From contig NZ_QAYX01000021.1 in NCBI RefSeq assembly GCF_003054705.1, forward strand, positions 62,001 to 126,000: a stretch of DNA of 64,000 bases. Reading direction: 5' to 3'. A model generated the notes under the pieces. It was given only the letters and a program-made list of their open reading frames with translations, had not been told where the DNA came from and did no database searches. This document shows, piece after piece, positions 45,633 through 53,371 of this stretch (its first letter is position 1; the number at the start of each line of letters is the position of its first letter). The translations under genes were made by a program, and so were the position numbers. Source of the DNA: Opitutus sp. ER46. Its GTDB lineage: Bacteria; Verrucomicrobiota; Verrucomicrobiia; Opitutales; Opitutaceae.

Positions 45633-48026
45633 ATGCCCGCCATTTCGCCCGACCCAGTTGATCGCGCCGCCGCCGCGGAAAAATCGCCGCGGCCGGTCTG
45701 CCGGCATTGCGGCGCGACCCTGATCGATGCGCGCATGGTGGAGTCGGGCTTCTGCTGCGCCGGCTGCCGGTACGTCTTTCGCCTCGTGCAGGAGCAGGGG
45801 CTCGGGACGTATTATGAGATCAAGGACGACGTGACGGCCCCGGCGGACGCCGCCGTGTTTCAGCCGCGCGACTACACGTGGCTGGAAGCGGCCCAACGCG
45901 AGGCGGAGGCGTCGCCGCGCATCCCGGAGCTGGTGGTGAACGTGCAGGGCCTTTCGTGCGCCGCCTGCGTGTGGCTGATCGAGCGCGTCTTTCAGCAGCA
46001 GCCCGGAGGCCGGGACATCCTGGTGAATGCGCCCTACGGCACGATGCGGCTGCGGTGGGTGCGCGGCGTATTCTCGGCGGCGGAGTTCGCGCGCCGGCTG
46101 CAGACGTTCGGCTATGTGGTCGGGCCGATGACGGGGGGCGGCGACGATTCCGAACTGCGCGGGCTCGTGCGGCGGATCGGTCTGTGCGCGGCGTTCGCCA
46201 TGAACGTCATGCTTTACGCGCTGCCGGCGTACTTCGGGATGGAACCGTCGTACGAATGGGCCGGGCTTTTCTCGGTGCTGGCGTTCGCTTTCGGCACGCT
46301 GAGTTTCCTGGTGGGCGGAACCTACTTTCTGGGGCGGGCGTGGCACGCGTTGCGGGCGCGGGCGATGCACATCGACCTGCCGATCGCGCTGGGCGTCCTC
46401 GGGGCGTACGCCGGATCGGTGTACGGCTGGTTCGCTGGCGCCGAACGGTTCGTGTACTTCGACTTCGTCGCGACCTTCATCCTGCTGATGCTCGTGGGGC
46501 GGTGGGCGCAGACGGCGGCGGTGGAGCGTAACCGTCGGCGGCTGCTGAACCAGCAGCCCACGCTCCCGCCGGTCCGGCTGGCGACCGGCGAGACCGTGCC
46601 GCCCGCCGCGCTGGAGGCGGGGCGGGAGATCGTGTTGCTTTCGGGACAAGCGTTGCCCGTCGAGTCACGGCTCGAAAGCGCGGCCGCCCTGTTTTCGCTC
46701 AGCTCCATCAACGGCGAATCGGAGGCGCGTGAGTTTCGCCGCGGCCAGCGTGTTCCCGCCGGGGCGATCTCCGTGGCGCGAGGAGAGTTGCGGCTGACGA
46801 CGCTCCAGGGCTGGAGCGAGTCCCTGCTGGCGGAGCTTTTGCGGCCGGCGGAGCGTCCCGGGGAACGGGCTGATTTGCTGGAGCGCATCGTGCAAGGCTA
46901 CATCATCGGTATCCTGTTGGTCGCGACGCTGGCGGGCGTGGGGTGGTGGCTGGCAACCCAGGATGCGCTCCGGACGGGGGCGGTGGTCACGGCGGTGCTG
47001 GTGGTCTCGTGCCCTTGCGCGATCGGGCTGGCCTTCCCGCTGGCCGACGAGATCGCGACGGTGGCCCTGCGCCGGCGCGGCGTGTTTGTGCGCGAGAGTG
47101 ATCTTTGGCTGAAGCTGGCGCGCGTGCGGCGGGTCGTTTTCGACAAGACAGGTACGCTGACGCTGGAGACGCCCACGCTGCTGAATCCGGAGAGCGTGCG
47201 GAGCCTGGAGCCCGGGGCCCGCTCGGCGTTGCTCGCGCTGGTGTGGGACAACGCGCATCCCGTCAGCGAGTGCCTGCGTGAGGAGCTGCTGGCCACGGGG
47301 GCGGTTGAGCCGCTCGCGGGTGAGTTGCGCGAGACGATCGGGGCGGGCGTGGAAATCGAAGGCTGGTCATTGGGTCGGCCGGGGTGGCGGGCCCCCGCCG
47401 GAGTGGACGCGGCGGCGCAGGAAGGTGCGGTCGACACGGTGCTGGCCCGCGACGGCACGCGGGTGGCGAGCTTCCACTTTGCGGACCGGCCGCGCGCGGA
47501 CGCGGTGCGTGAGATCGAGGCGCTGCAGGCGCGCGGGTTGCCGGTCTACATGCTCAGCGGCGACCGCGAGGAGAAGGTGCAGGCGCTGGCGCGCGAGCTT
47601 GGGCTGCCCGCGGCACAGGCGGTGGGGTCGGCATCACCGCGCGAGAAGGCGGCGTGGGTCGCGGCGAACGGCGCGGCCGAAATGCTGCTGCTGGGCGATG
47701 GCGCCAATGACAGTCTCGCGTTCGATGCCGCGCTGTGTCGCGGCACGCCGGTGATCCACCGCGGGGTCCTCGAGCAGAAGGCTGATTTCTACTATCTCGG
47801 CCGAGGCATCGCCGGCATTCGCGCCTTGTTTGAGGTCGATGCGGTGCGCCGGCGCACCCATCGCGTCATTCTCGTGTTCTCGGTGGCGTATAACGCGCTG
47901 GCCGTGGGCCTGGCCGTCGCCGGGCAGATGAATCCGCTGCTGGCGGCGGCGCTGATGCCGCTGAACTCGCTGCTCACGTTGGCCTTGGTTACGGGCGGCA
48001 TGCGGCCGACGCTGCGGCGCGGCTGA
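45633..48026 (+). CDS. ccoI: Copper-exporting P-type ATPase of cbb3 assembly (CcoI/FixI)
   Basis: A 797-residue P1B-ATPase that supplies copper to cbb3 oxidase. The N-terminal zinc-finger-like segment has CRHCGATL and FCCAGCRYVF. A heavy-metal-associated domain with LSCAACVWL follows. The membrane CPC motif is VSCPCAIGLAFPLA. Catalytic phosphorylation occurs at D of FDKTGTLTLE, and the ATP-binding domain carries DNAHPVSECL and GDGANDSLAF. The actuator loop reads SSINGESEA, where most P1B-ATPases read TGES. It is the last gene of the operon. Confidence 0.94.
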   Translation: MPAISPDPVDRAAAAEKSPRPVCRHCGATLIDARMVESGFCCAGCRYVFRLVQEQGLGTYYEIKDDVTAPADAAVFQPRDYTWLEAAQREAEASPRIPELVVNVQGLSCAACVWLIERVFQQQPGGRDILVNAPYGTMRLRWVRGVFSAAEFARRLQTFGYVVGPMTGGGDDSELRGLVRRIGLCAAFAMNVMLYALPAYFGMEPSYEWAGLFSVLAFAFGTLSFLVGGTYFLGRAWHALRARAMHIDLPIALGVLGAYAGSVYGWFAGAERFVYFDFVATFILLMLVGRWAQTAAVERNRRRLLNQQPTLPPVRLATGETVPPAALEAGREIVLLSGQALPVESRLESAAALFSLSSINGESEAREFRRGQRVPAGAISVARGELRLTTLQGWSESLLAELLRPAERPGERADLLERIVQGYIIGILLVATLAGVGWWLATQDALRTGAVVTAVLVVSCPCAIGLAFPLADEIATVALRRRGVFVRESDLWLKLARVRRVVFDKTGTLTLETPTLLNPESVRSLEPGARSALLALVWDNAHPVSECLREELLATGAVEPLAGELRETIGAGVEIEGWSLGRPGWRAPAGVDAAAQEGAVDTVLARDGTRVASFHFADRPRADAVREIEALQARGLPVYMLSGDREEKVQALARELGLPAAQAVGSASPREKAAWVAANGAAEMLLLGDGANDSLAFDAALCRGTPVIHRGVLEQKADFYYLGRGIAGIRALFEVDAVRRRTHRVILVFSVAYNALAVGLAVAGQMNPLLAAALMPLNSLLTLALVTGGMRPTLRRG

Positions 48027-48082
48027 TCGGGATCGAAGGACGGCAATGGCTGGTCGCATGTGCGGCGGCCTCCGGTCGGGCC

Positions 48083-48115
48083 AAAAAAACGGGCGTGAGC
48101 CCACGCCCACGCCCG
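48083..48115 (-). terminator. Intrinsic terminator of the universal stress gene
   Basis: On the minus strand an 8-bp stem CGGGCGTG / CACGCCCG (48108-48115, 48090-48097) with a ten-base loop is followed by seven T residues. It follows the usp stop by 22 bases and may also serve the convergent ccoI transcript in part. Confidence 0.85.
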
Positions 48116-48137
48116 GTGTTCCCACATACCCAAAGTC

Positions 48138-48596
48138 TTAGTTGGTCGCTTCGCGTTTTTGCCGCGGTGACGGCATGATTACGACGGGGCAGGGCGCGCG
48201 GAACAGAATGCCGTGCGTGGTGCTGCCAACGAGGAGGTCGTAGAGAGCGGTGTGACCATGCGAGCCCATCACGATATAGTCGGCCGAAAGTTTTTTCGCC
48301 TGCTCGAGGATGTGTTGGACGGGCGCGCCGTTGAGTTGGATCCCCTCTGCGGGAACGCCCTGCTGCTGCAGGGATTCTTCGAGGCGGGCGAGGTTTCGAG
48401 CCGCGGACTTTTCACCGGCGGCGGTGACCTCAGCCACATCTTCGATCAAGGGGGCATACTCACTGGTGATCACCGGCGGCTGGATGACCGACAAAAGAAC
48501 AACTCGACCTTTCATCGCTTGGGCCAGCCGGGCCGCTTCGGCAACCACCACATCGGTAGCGCCTGAGAAATCGACTGGGGCAAGGATCGTTTTCAA
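48138..48596 (-). CDS. Universal stress protein (UspA family)
   Basis: A 152-residue cytoplasmic protein of the UspA fold. It starts (L/M)KTILAPVDFSGATDVVV and ends with the ATP-binding motif GSHGHTALYDLLVGSTTHGI (G-x2-G-x9-G-S/T). The start codon is TTG at 48596, because homology begins there and no nearby ATG preserves the first strand. Usp proteins bind ATP and protect during starvation or oxidative stress; this one is monocistronic. Confidence 0.9.
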   Translation of the reverse strand: MKTILAPVDFSGATDVVVAEAARLAQAMKGRVVLLSVIQPPVITSEYAPLIEDVAEVTAAGEKSAARNLARLEESLQQQGVPAEGIQLNGAPVQHILEQAKKLSADYIVMGSHGHTALYDLLVGSTTHGILFRAPCPVVIMPSPRQKREATN

Positions 48597-48760
48597 CTGG
48601 AGAAGTTAGCAGCACGGATTCACCGCGGCTATGCAGCGATTGGCAGGCATTATGCGGTTTTTGACCGTGTTTTGCATGTTTCTCGCGCCCACGGCCATGG
48701 GTTTGACGGGCGTGCAAATGGGTCTTGCGGGATCGAAGGCGTCGAAACACGTTGCGCCCG

Positions 48761-49348
48761 GTGAAAATTGGATTCCTTGGCGGGAGCTTCGATCCCGTGC
48801 ATTTCGGGCACTTGCTCGCCGCGCAGGACGCCTTCGAGCAGCATCATCTTGATCGCCTGGTCTTCGTGCCGGCCGCGCAGGCGCCGCTGAAGCCGAATGA
48901 CGTGCAATCGACGGCCGCGGACCGCCTGGCGATGCTGCGGGCGTCAATTGAGTGGGACAAACGCTTCGAGATCTCCGACCTGGAGCTGCGGCGGGGCGGG
49001 GTGAGCTACACGATCGATTCAGCGCGGTACTTTCGCGCGCAGTATCCCCAAGACCAGCTGTACTGGATCGTCGGCGGCGACCAGTTGCCGCGTCTCCACC
49101 TTTGGAAGGACATCCAGGAGCTGGTGCGCCTCGTCGATTTCATCTTCCTCGAGCGGCCTGGCTACCCCGTGAAGGCGCAGCCTGACATCCCGGGCCTGAA
49201 ACTGCACCGTTGCGACGGGCACTTGCTCGGCGTCAGCTCCACGGAGTTGCGGGATCGGACTCGCCGCGGCCTGTCGCTCGACTATTTTGTGCCCCACAAG
49301 GCCATTATCTACATCGAGGAAAAGACACTTTATCGCGACGCAACATGA
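48761..49348 (+). CDS. nadD: Nicotinate-nucleotide adenylyltransferase NadD
   Basis: A 195-residue enzyme that makes nicotinate adenine dinucleotide from NaMN and ATP in NAD synthesis. The nucleotidyltransferase signature is IGFLGGSFDPVHFGHLLAAQ near the start, with the second motif VSSTELRDRTRRGLSLDYFV near the end. A GTG start at 48761 precedes KIGFLGG directly. The ATG of rsfS overlaps its stop by four bases (ATGA), a conserved pairing in bacteria. Confidence 0.95.
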   Translation: MKIGFLGGSFDPVHFGHLLAAQDAFEQHHLDRLVFVPAAQAPLKPNDVQSTAADRLAMLRASIEWDKRFEISDLELRRGGVSYTIDSARYFRAQYPQDQLYWIVGGDQLPRLHLWKDIQELVRLVDFIFLERPGYPVKAQPDIPGLKLHRCDGHLLGVSSTELRDRTRRGLSLDYFVPHKAIIYIEEKTLYRDAT

Positions 49349-49815
49349 CTAAATTGACGAAGACGGCGGGACTCGAGTTGGTGAAACTCTGTATCCGGGC
49401 GCTGGACGACAAAAAGGCGGAGAACCTCAAGGTTTTCGACGTTAGTGCCCAGTCGTCGATCACCGACTACCTGTTGCTCGCGACCGCGACCTCCGAGCCC
49501 CACTTGCGCGCGCTCCGCATCGAAATCGAAAAGGCCCTGGATGCGACGGGTTCCCGGATCGTGGGCATCGAGATGGCGCAGGAAAGCGGCTGGGTCGTCA
49601 TCGATGCCTTCGACGTGATGATCCACCTGTTCCTCGCGCAGGTACGCGAGCATTACAGCCTGGAGCGGCTTTGGAGCGATGCGACGGAGCTCTCCCTGCC
49701 GCGCTTGCTCGCCAAGCCGGAGCCACGCAAGGCGACGAAACGGGCGACGGCCGCGGGCAAACCTGCGGCCGGCAAAGCCCGGAAGCCGGTGTCGCGGCGG
49801 AAACCGCGCGGCTGA
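49345..49815 (+). CDS. rsfS: Ribosome silencing factor RsfS
   Basis: A 156-residue protein of the Iojap/RsfS family (KVFDVSAQSSITDYLLLATA; GIEMAQESGWVVIDAFDVMI), which binds ribosomal protein L14 and blocks subunit joining in starvation. A basic Ala/Lys-rich C-terminal tail of about 35 residues is extra to the usual length of about 120. It is translationally coupled to nadD. Confidence 0.94.
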   Translation: MTKLTKTAGLELVKLCIRALDDKKAENLKVFDVSAQSSITDYLLLATATSEPHLRALRIEIEKALDATGSRIVGIEMAQESGWVVIDAFDVMIHLFLAQVREHYSLERLWSDATELSLPRLLAKPEPRKATKRATAAGKPAAGKARKPVSRRKPRG

Positions 49816-49845
49816 TCGGCGCGCTCCCCAGCGTGCATTGACAAA

Positions 49846-49857
49846 TTTTTGCACTTG
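49846..49857 (+). promoter_or_regulatory. TTTTTGCRCTTG box upstream of pilin 1
   Basis: TTTTTGCACTTG lies 47 bases upstream of the palindrome in the pilin 1 promoter; the same box occurs 48 bases upstream of the palindrome of pilin 2 (50487-50498, TTTTTGCGCTTG). The conserved spacing suggests a second regulatory element. Confidence 0.5.
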
Positions 49858-49890
49858 TTCGGGCTGGCCGAACGGTCAGCCTTAGCCCCA

Positions 49891-49915
49891 CTGCTCACCC
49901 ATGAGCGTATATAAT
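49891..49915 (+). promoter_or_regulatory. Pilin 1 promoter: GCTCA-N4-TGAGC palindrome and TATAAT
   Basis: The palindrome GCTCA-CCCA-TGAGC (49893-49906) is followed after three bases by TATAAT (49910-49915). No -35 hexamer of the TTGACA type is present at the correct spacing, which fits a promoter activated by a protein bound to the palindrome. The same arrangement occurs at pilin 2. The start of transcription would lie near 49922, about 18 bases before the pilin ATG. Confidence 0.75.
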
Positions 49916-49939
49916 CCAAAGTCATAACTCAGAGGTACC

Positions 49940-50290
49940 ATGAAGAAATCCAACCAAGGCTTCACGCTCGTCGAAATCATGATCGTGGTCGTCATCATCG
50001 GCCTGCTGGCGGCGATGGCCATTCCGGCGTTCCAGAAGGTGCGTGCGAGCTCGCAGGACAAGGCGGTCTTGAACAACCTCCGTCAGCTGAGCTCGGCGGC
50101 CGACCAGTACTTCCTGGAAAAGGGCGCCACCCAGGTGGCGACCAACGTGCTCGTGGGCACTGACACCACCCAGTACATCAAGGCCATCCAGACGGTCGCC
50201 GCGGAGACCTATTCCTCCCCGATCGTGCAGGGCGCGGGCCTCACGGCCAGTGGCGTTGCCGCCTCGCGTACCGTCACGTATTCGAACTGA
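49940..50290 (+). CDS. Type IV pilin-like protein 1
   Basis: A 116-residue prepilin. The leader MKKSNQG is followed by the cleavage/methylation motif G-FTLVEIMIVVVIIGLLAA, so prepilin peptidase should cut after G7 and leave a 109-residue pilin with conserved E5. The rest of the protein is a short helix (SSQDKAVLNNLRQLSSAADQ) and a small C-terminal domain without cysteines. A GAGGT ribosome site lies four bases before ATG. It is nearly identical to the protein at 50587. Its own promoter and terminator indicate strong independent expression. The assembly machinery is not in the window. Confidence 0.93.
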   Translation: MKKSNQGFTLVEIMIVVVIIGLLAAMAIPAFQKVRASSQDKAVLNNLRQLSSAADQYFLEKGATQVATNVLVGTDTTQYIKAIQTVAAETYSSPIVQGAGLTASGVAASRTVTYSN

Positions 50291-50319
50291 TTCGGATCGG
50301 ACATACGCTGGTCGCTTTC

Positions 50320-50346
50320 AGCCGCCCCGTCCGTGGGGCGGCTTTT
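50320..50346 (+). terminator. Terminator of pilin 1
   Basis: A perfect 9-bp stem AGCCGCCCC / GGGGCGGCT with a six-base loop and TTTT, about 29 bases after the stop codon. Confidence 0.9.
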
Positions 50347-50486
50347 CTGTGTCCTCATGAGCGGGCTGCGCGGCTTCGTTGATGTCCTGAATGGGCGGCG
50401 CCGCATACCTCGGTTGCAGGCAACGGCCCTAGCCACTGGGAGTTCCATGCGGTTGCGTTAACCGCAATCCGCCCGTTGTTTACAGG

Positions 50487-50498
50487 TTTTTGCGCTTG
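50487..50498 (+). promoter_or_regulatory. TTTTTGCRCTTG box upstream of pilin 2
   Basis: The TTTTTGCGCTTG copy of the element at 49846, 48 bases before the palindrome of pilin 2. Confidence 0.5.
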
Positions 50499-50532
50499 CT
50501 GATAAGCGTGATTTCGCCAGTCTTTGCCGTTA

Positions 50533-50557
50533 CTGCTCACCCCTGAGCGTGTATCAT
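50533..50557 (+). promoter_or_regulatory. Pilin 2 promoter: GCTCA-N4-TGAGC palindrome and TATCAT
   Basis: GCTCA-CCCC-TGAGC (50535-50548) is followed after three bases by TATCAT (50552-50557), matching the pilin 1 promoter in sequence and spacing except for three bases. Confidence 0.72.
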
Positions 50558-50586
50558 TATCAATAAGATCCGTTAGGTGCCTACCC

Positions 50587-50937
<351 letters not shown>

Positions 50938-50966
50938 GGTTCGGCGCATCCCGCGCATTCGTTCTC

Positions 50967-50997
50967 AAGCCGTCCAGCTCTATGGACGGCTTTTTTT
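50967..50997 (+). terminator. Terminator of pilin 2
   Basis: A perfect 9-bp stem AAGCCGTCC / GGACGGCTT with an eight-base loop and seven T residues, 30 bases after the stop. Confidence 0.93.
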
Positions 50998-51066
50998 GTG
51001 TAGATGTGGTTACGTGCCGTGGCGTTCGTCCACGGCCGTCGTACGTTCACATCCCCTCCTCCTTCC

Positions 51067-51426
51067 ATGCCGCAACCTCATATGCATCGGAAAGGCTTCA
51101 CCCTGGTGGAAATCATGATCGTGGTCGTCATCATCGGCCTTCTCGCCGCGATGGCGATTCCCGCGTTCCAGAAGGTTCGCGCCAGTTCCCAGGGCAAAGC
51201 CGTTTTGAATAATCTGCGTCAGCTCAGTTCGGCCGCCGACCAGTACTTCCTGGAACACGGCGTGACTCATGTTGAAACCAACGTGCTCGTGGGCAGCAAC
51301 AGCACCCAGTATATCCGCAACCTTGAGACGGTCGCGGGCGAAACCTACGCCACTCCCATTCTCCAGGGCGGCGGCCTCACGGCCTCCGGCGTGGCCAACT
51401 CCCGCACCGTCACGTTCGCCAACTGA
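51067..51426 (+). CDS. Type IV pilin-like protein 3 (divergent)
   Basis: A 119-residue prepilin with the same processed core (G-FTLVEIMIVVVIIGLLAA) but a diverged second half (HVETNVLVGSNSTQYIRNLE; TVTFAN). The leader is MPQPHMHRKG if the ATG at 51067 is used or MHRKG from 51082; neither has a clear ribosome site. No copy of the GCTCA palindrome precedes it, so it is controlled differently from pilins 1 and 2. It may be a minor pilin or a variant subunit. Confidence 0.88.
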   Translation: MPQPHMHRKGFTLVEIMIVVVIIGLLAAMAIPAFQKVRASSQGKAVLNNLRQLSSAADQYFLEHGVTHVETNVLVGSNSTQYIRNLETVAGETYATPILQGGGLTASGVANSRTVTFAN

Positions 51427-51449
51427 GTTTCGTTTCGCCAAAGCTAGCC

Positions 51450-51480
51450 GGGCCGTCCATGTGTCCGTGGACGGCCCTTT
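51450..51480 (+). terminator. Terminator of pilin 3
   Basis: A perfect 10-bp stem GGGCCGTCCA / TGGACGGCCC with an eight-base loop and a short T-run. It ends just before the ATG of the glycosyltransferase-like gene at 51485, so read-through or a promoter beyond it is needed. Confidence 0.75.
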
Positions 51481-51484
51481 CTGC

Positions 51485-53371
51485 ATGTCACTGCTTCGCA
51501 TCCTGGTTCGTGACCGCCGGGTCTGGCTCCTGGCTCTTCTCGCCGGACTGACGCTCGTGGTCAGCCGGTACTCGCTTCCTCCCGACGCTGCGGTCAAGAC
51601 CGTGGTCAAGGGTGGCTACTGGGCGCTTCTGGTCGTACTGGGGTACTTCGGCTTCGCGCTCGCGCGCGTGATCCGCGAGACGTGGCGGGAGCGCCGCTGG
51701 GGCCGGGTTGATGCGGCGGTGCTCGCGATGATCCTGGCGGCGGGGAGCGTCCTGCTCGCCCACGAGCGCTATGGCTACAAGATCCTGGCCGACGAACTGC
51801 TCCTCGCCGGCACCTCCATGGGCATGCACTACGAGCGCGACGTCGCGTATCCCGTGCGGGGCACGGATGTGCAGGGCCCCTTCCAGATCACCCAGAACGT
51901 CATCGACAAGCGGCCGTTCTTCTATCCGTTCCTCGTCGCCCTTGCCCACGACCTCACGGGGTACCGCCCGGCGAACGCGTTCTACGTGAACACGGCGCTG
52001 GGGTTCGTTTTCCTGGGGCTGGTCTTTGTCCTCGGCTGGCGCATTGCCCGTTCGCGCTGGGCGGGCGCGTTTTTGGTTCTGCTCTTTGCCGGGCTGCCGC
52101 TGCTGTCGCAGCAGATGAAGGGCGGCGGTTTCGACCTCCTCAACCTCGTGATGCTGACGGTCGTCCTGCTGCTCGCGATCCGGTACGCCGAGCGGCGGGA
52201 CGTGGTCACCCTCGAGGCCCTCGGCGCCGCCGCCGTCCTGCTGGCGTTCACGCGTTACGAGTCGGTGCTGGTGCTCCTGCCCGTCGCAACCCTCGTGGGC
52301 TGGGGCTGGTGGCGCGACCAGCGCGTCGTGCTGACGGCGCCGCTCATGGTCGCGCCGGTCTTCCTGCTCTTTCCGCTCCTGCAGAACCGGGTGTTCAGCC
52401 TGAATGCCGGGGCCTGGGAACTCGCGAGCCGGCCAGGCTCGGACGTTCCGTTCGCGCTGCACTATGTGCCCGACAATCTTGGCCACGCGCTCGCGTTCTT
52501 CTTCGACACCACCGGCTATCAGCCCAACTCGCCGCTGTTCGCGCTGATTGGCCTGCTCGCGATCGCCTTCTTTCTGCTGTGGATCGTGCGGAGCCTGCGC
52601 ACGCCGATGACCACGCCACCCGCTGAGGTTGCGGTCGCCGTGGTGGGCTGTGGCCTGCTGGGGCTGGCCGTGCTGCTCATGCTGTATTTCTGGGGCCAGT
52701 TCGATCATCCGGTCATTCATCGCCTGAGTCTCCCGGTTCATTTGCTCATGGCTGTGGCCATCGCGGCGGTGGGGGCCTCGCTCACCCGGAGCCCACGCTG
52801 GTGGCAGGCCGGCTGCGCCGTCGCCGTGATCGGGCTCGTGGTCTACAGTCTGCCGGTCATGGCGCGACGCGCCTATGCCGCGAATTACTCGCCGGCGCTC
52901 GAGATGGAATGGCGGACCGAGTTCCTGCGTCGCTTCCCCGAGCGCGATTACCTGTTTCTCGACAACGACTCCGTTTTCTGGATCACGCACCGCGTCGCGG
53001 CCACGCCGGCAGTCCAGGCCCGCGAGCGCAAGGAGGGGCTGATCTATCATCTGCGGAATGGCACCTTCTCGGCGATGTATGTAATGCAGCACTACCGGAT
53101 CGATCCGGAGACGGGCACCCGCCGCCTGGAGCCCACGGATGACGTGGGGCCGGATTTCGAACTGGAGCCCGTCTGGGAGCGGCGCATCCAGACGCTGTTC
53201 ATCGGTCGCATCAGCCGGGTCAAAGCGATCCGCCAGGACGGCCGGGAGGCGGCCCGGGCGGGGCTGGCCGTCACGCCACCGGGCACGGCGGCGCCGGCGA
53301 CGCGTTCGGCCGAGGAGTGGGAGGCGGCGAAGAAGGCCTATGTTGACCACTGGCTGAAGCAGTTGCCGTGA
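51485..53371 (+). CDS. Polytopic glycosyltransferase-like membrane protein A (GT-C type)
   Basis: A 628-residue protein with about eleven membrane helices and an extracytoplasmic C-terminal domain. After two helices the first large loop contains YGYKILADELLLAGTSMGMH, VIDKRPFFYPFLVALAHDLT and GYRPANAF. The acidic 'ADE' followed by a conserved loop resembles GT-C enzymes (Pmt/ArnT), which transfer sugars from polyprenyl-phosphate carriers outside the cytoplasm. It is a tandem paralogue of the next gene. It begins just after the terminator of pilin 3 and its stop overlaps the next gene by GTGA. Confidence 0.82.
   Translation: MSLLRILVRDRRVWLLALLAGLTLVVSRYSLPPDAAVKTVVKGGYWALLVVLGYFGFALARVIRETWRERRWGRVDAAVLAMILAAGSVLLAHERYGYKILADELLLAGTSMGMHYERDVAYPVRGTDVQGPFQITQNVIDKRPFFYPFLVALAHDLTGYRPANAFYVNTALGFVFLGLVFVLGWRIARSRWAGAFLVLLFAGLPLLSQQMKGGGFDLLNLVMLTVVLLLAIRYAERRDVVTLEALGAAAVLLAFTRYESVLVLLPVATLVGWGWWRDQRVVLTAPLMVAPVFLLFPLLQNRVFSLNAGAWELASRPGSDVPFALHYVPDNLGHALAFFFDTTGYQPNSPLFALIGLLAIAFFLLWIVRSLRTPMTTPPAEVAVAVVGCGLLGLAVLLMLYFWGQFDHPVIHRLSLPVHLLMAVAIAAVGASLTRSPRWWQAGCAVAVIGLVVYSLPVMARRAYAANYSPALEMEWRTEFLRRFPERDYLFLDNDSVFWITHRVAATPAVQARERKEGLIYHLRNGTFSAMYVMQHYRIDPETGTRRLEPTDDVGPDFELEPVWERRIQTLFIGRISRVKAIRQDGREAARAGLAVTPPGTAAPATRSAEEWEAAKKAYVDHWLKQLP

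Noticed and set aside
48631-48852. A 73-codon frame with a signal-peptide-like start (MQRLAGIMRFLTVFCMFLAP)
   Set aside because: It overlaps the start of nadD out of frame and turns Arg-rich, so it is probably chance.
49838-49860. A sigma-54 promoter for the pilin genes (TGACAAATTTTTGCAC)
   Set aside because: The spacing between the GG-like and GC elements is 11, not 12, the GG is GA, and the corresponding stretch of pilin 2 does not fit at all.
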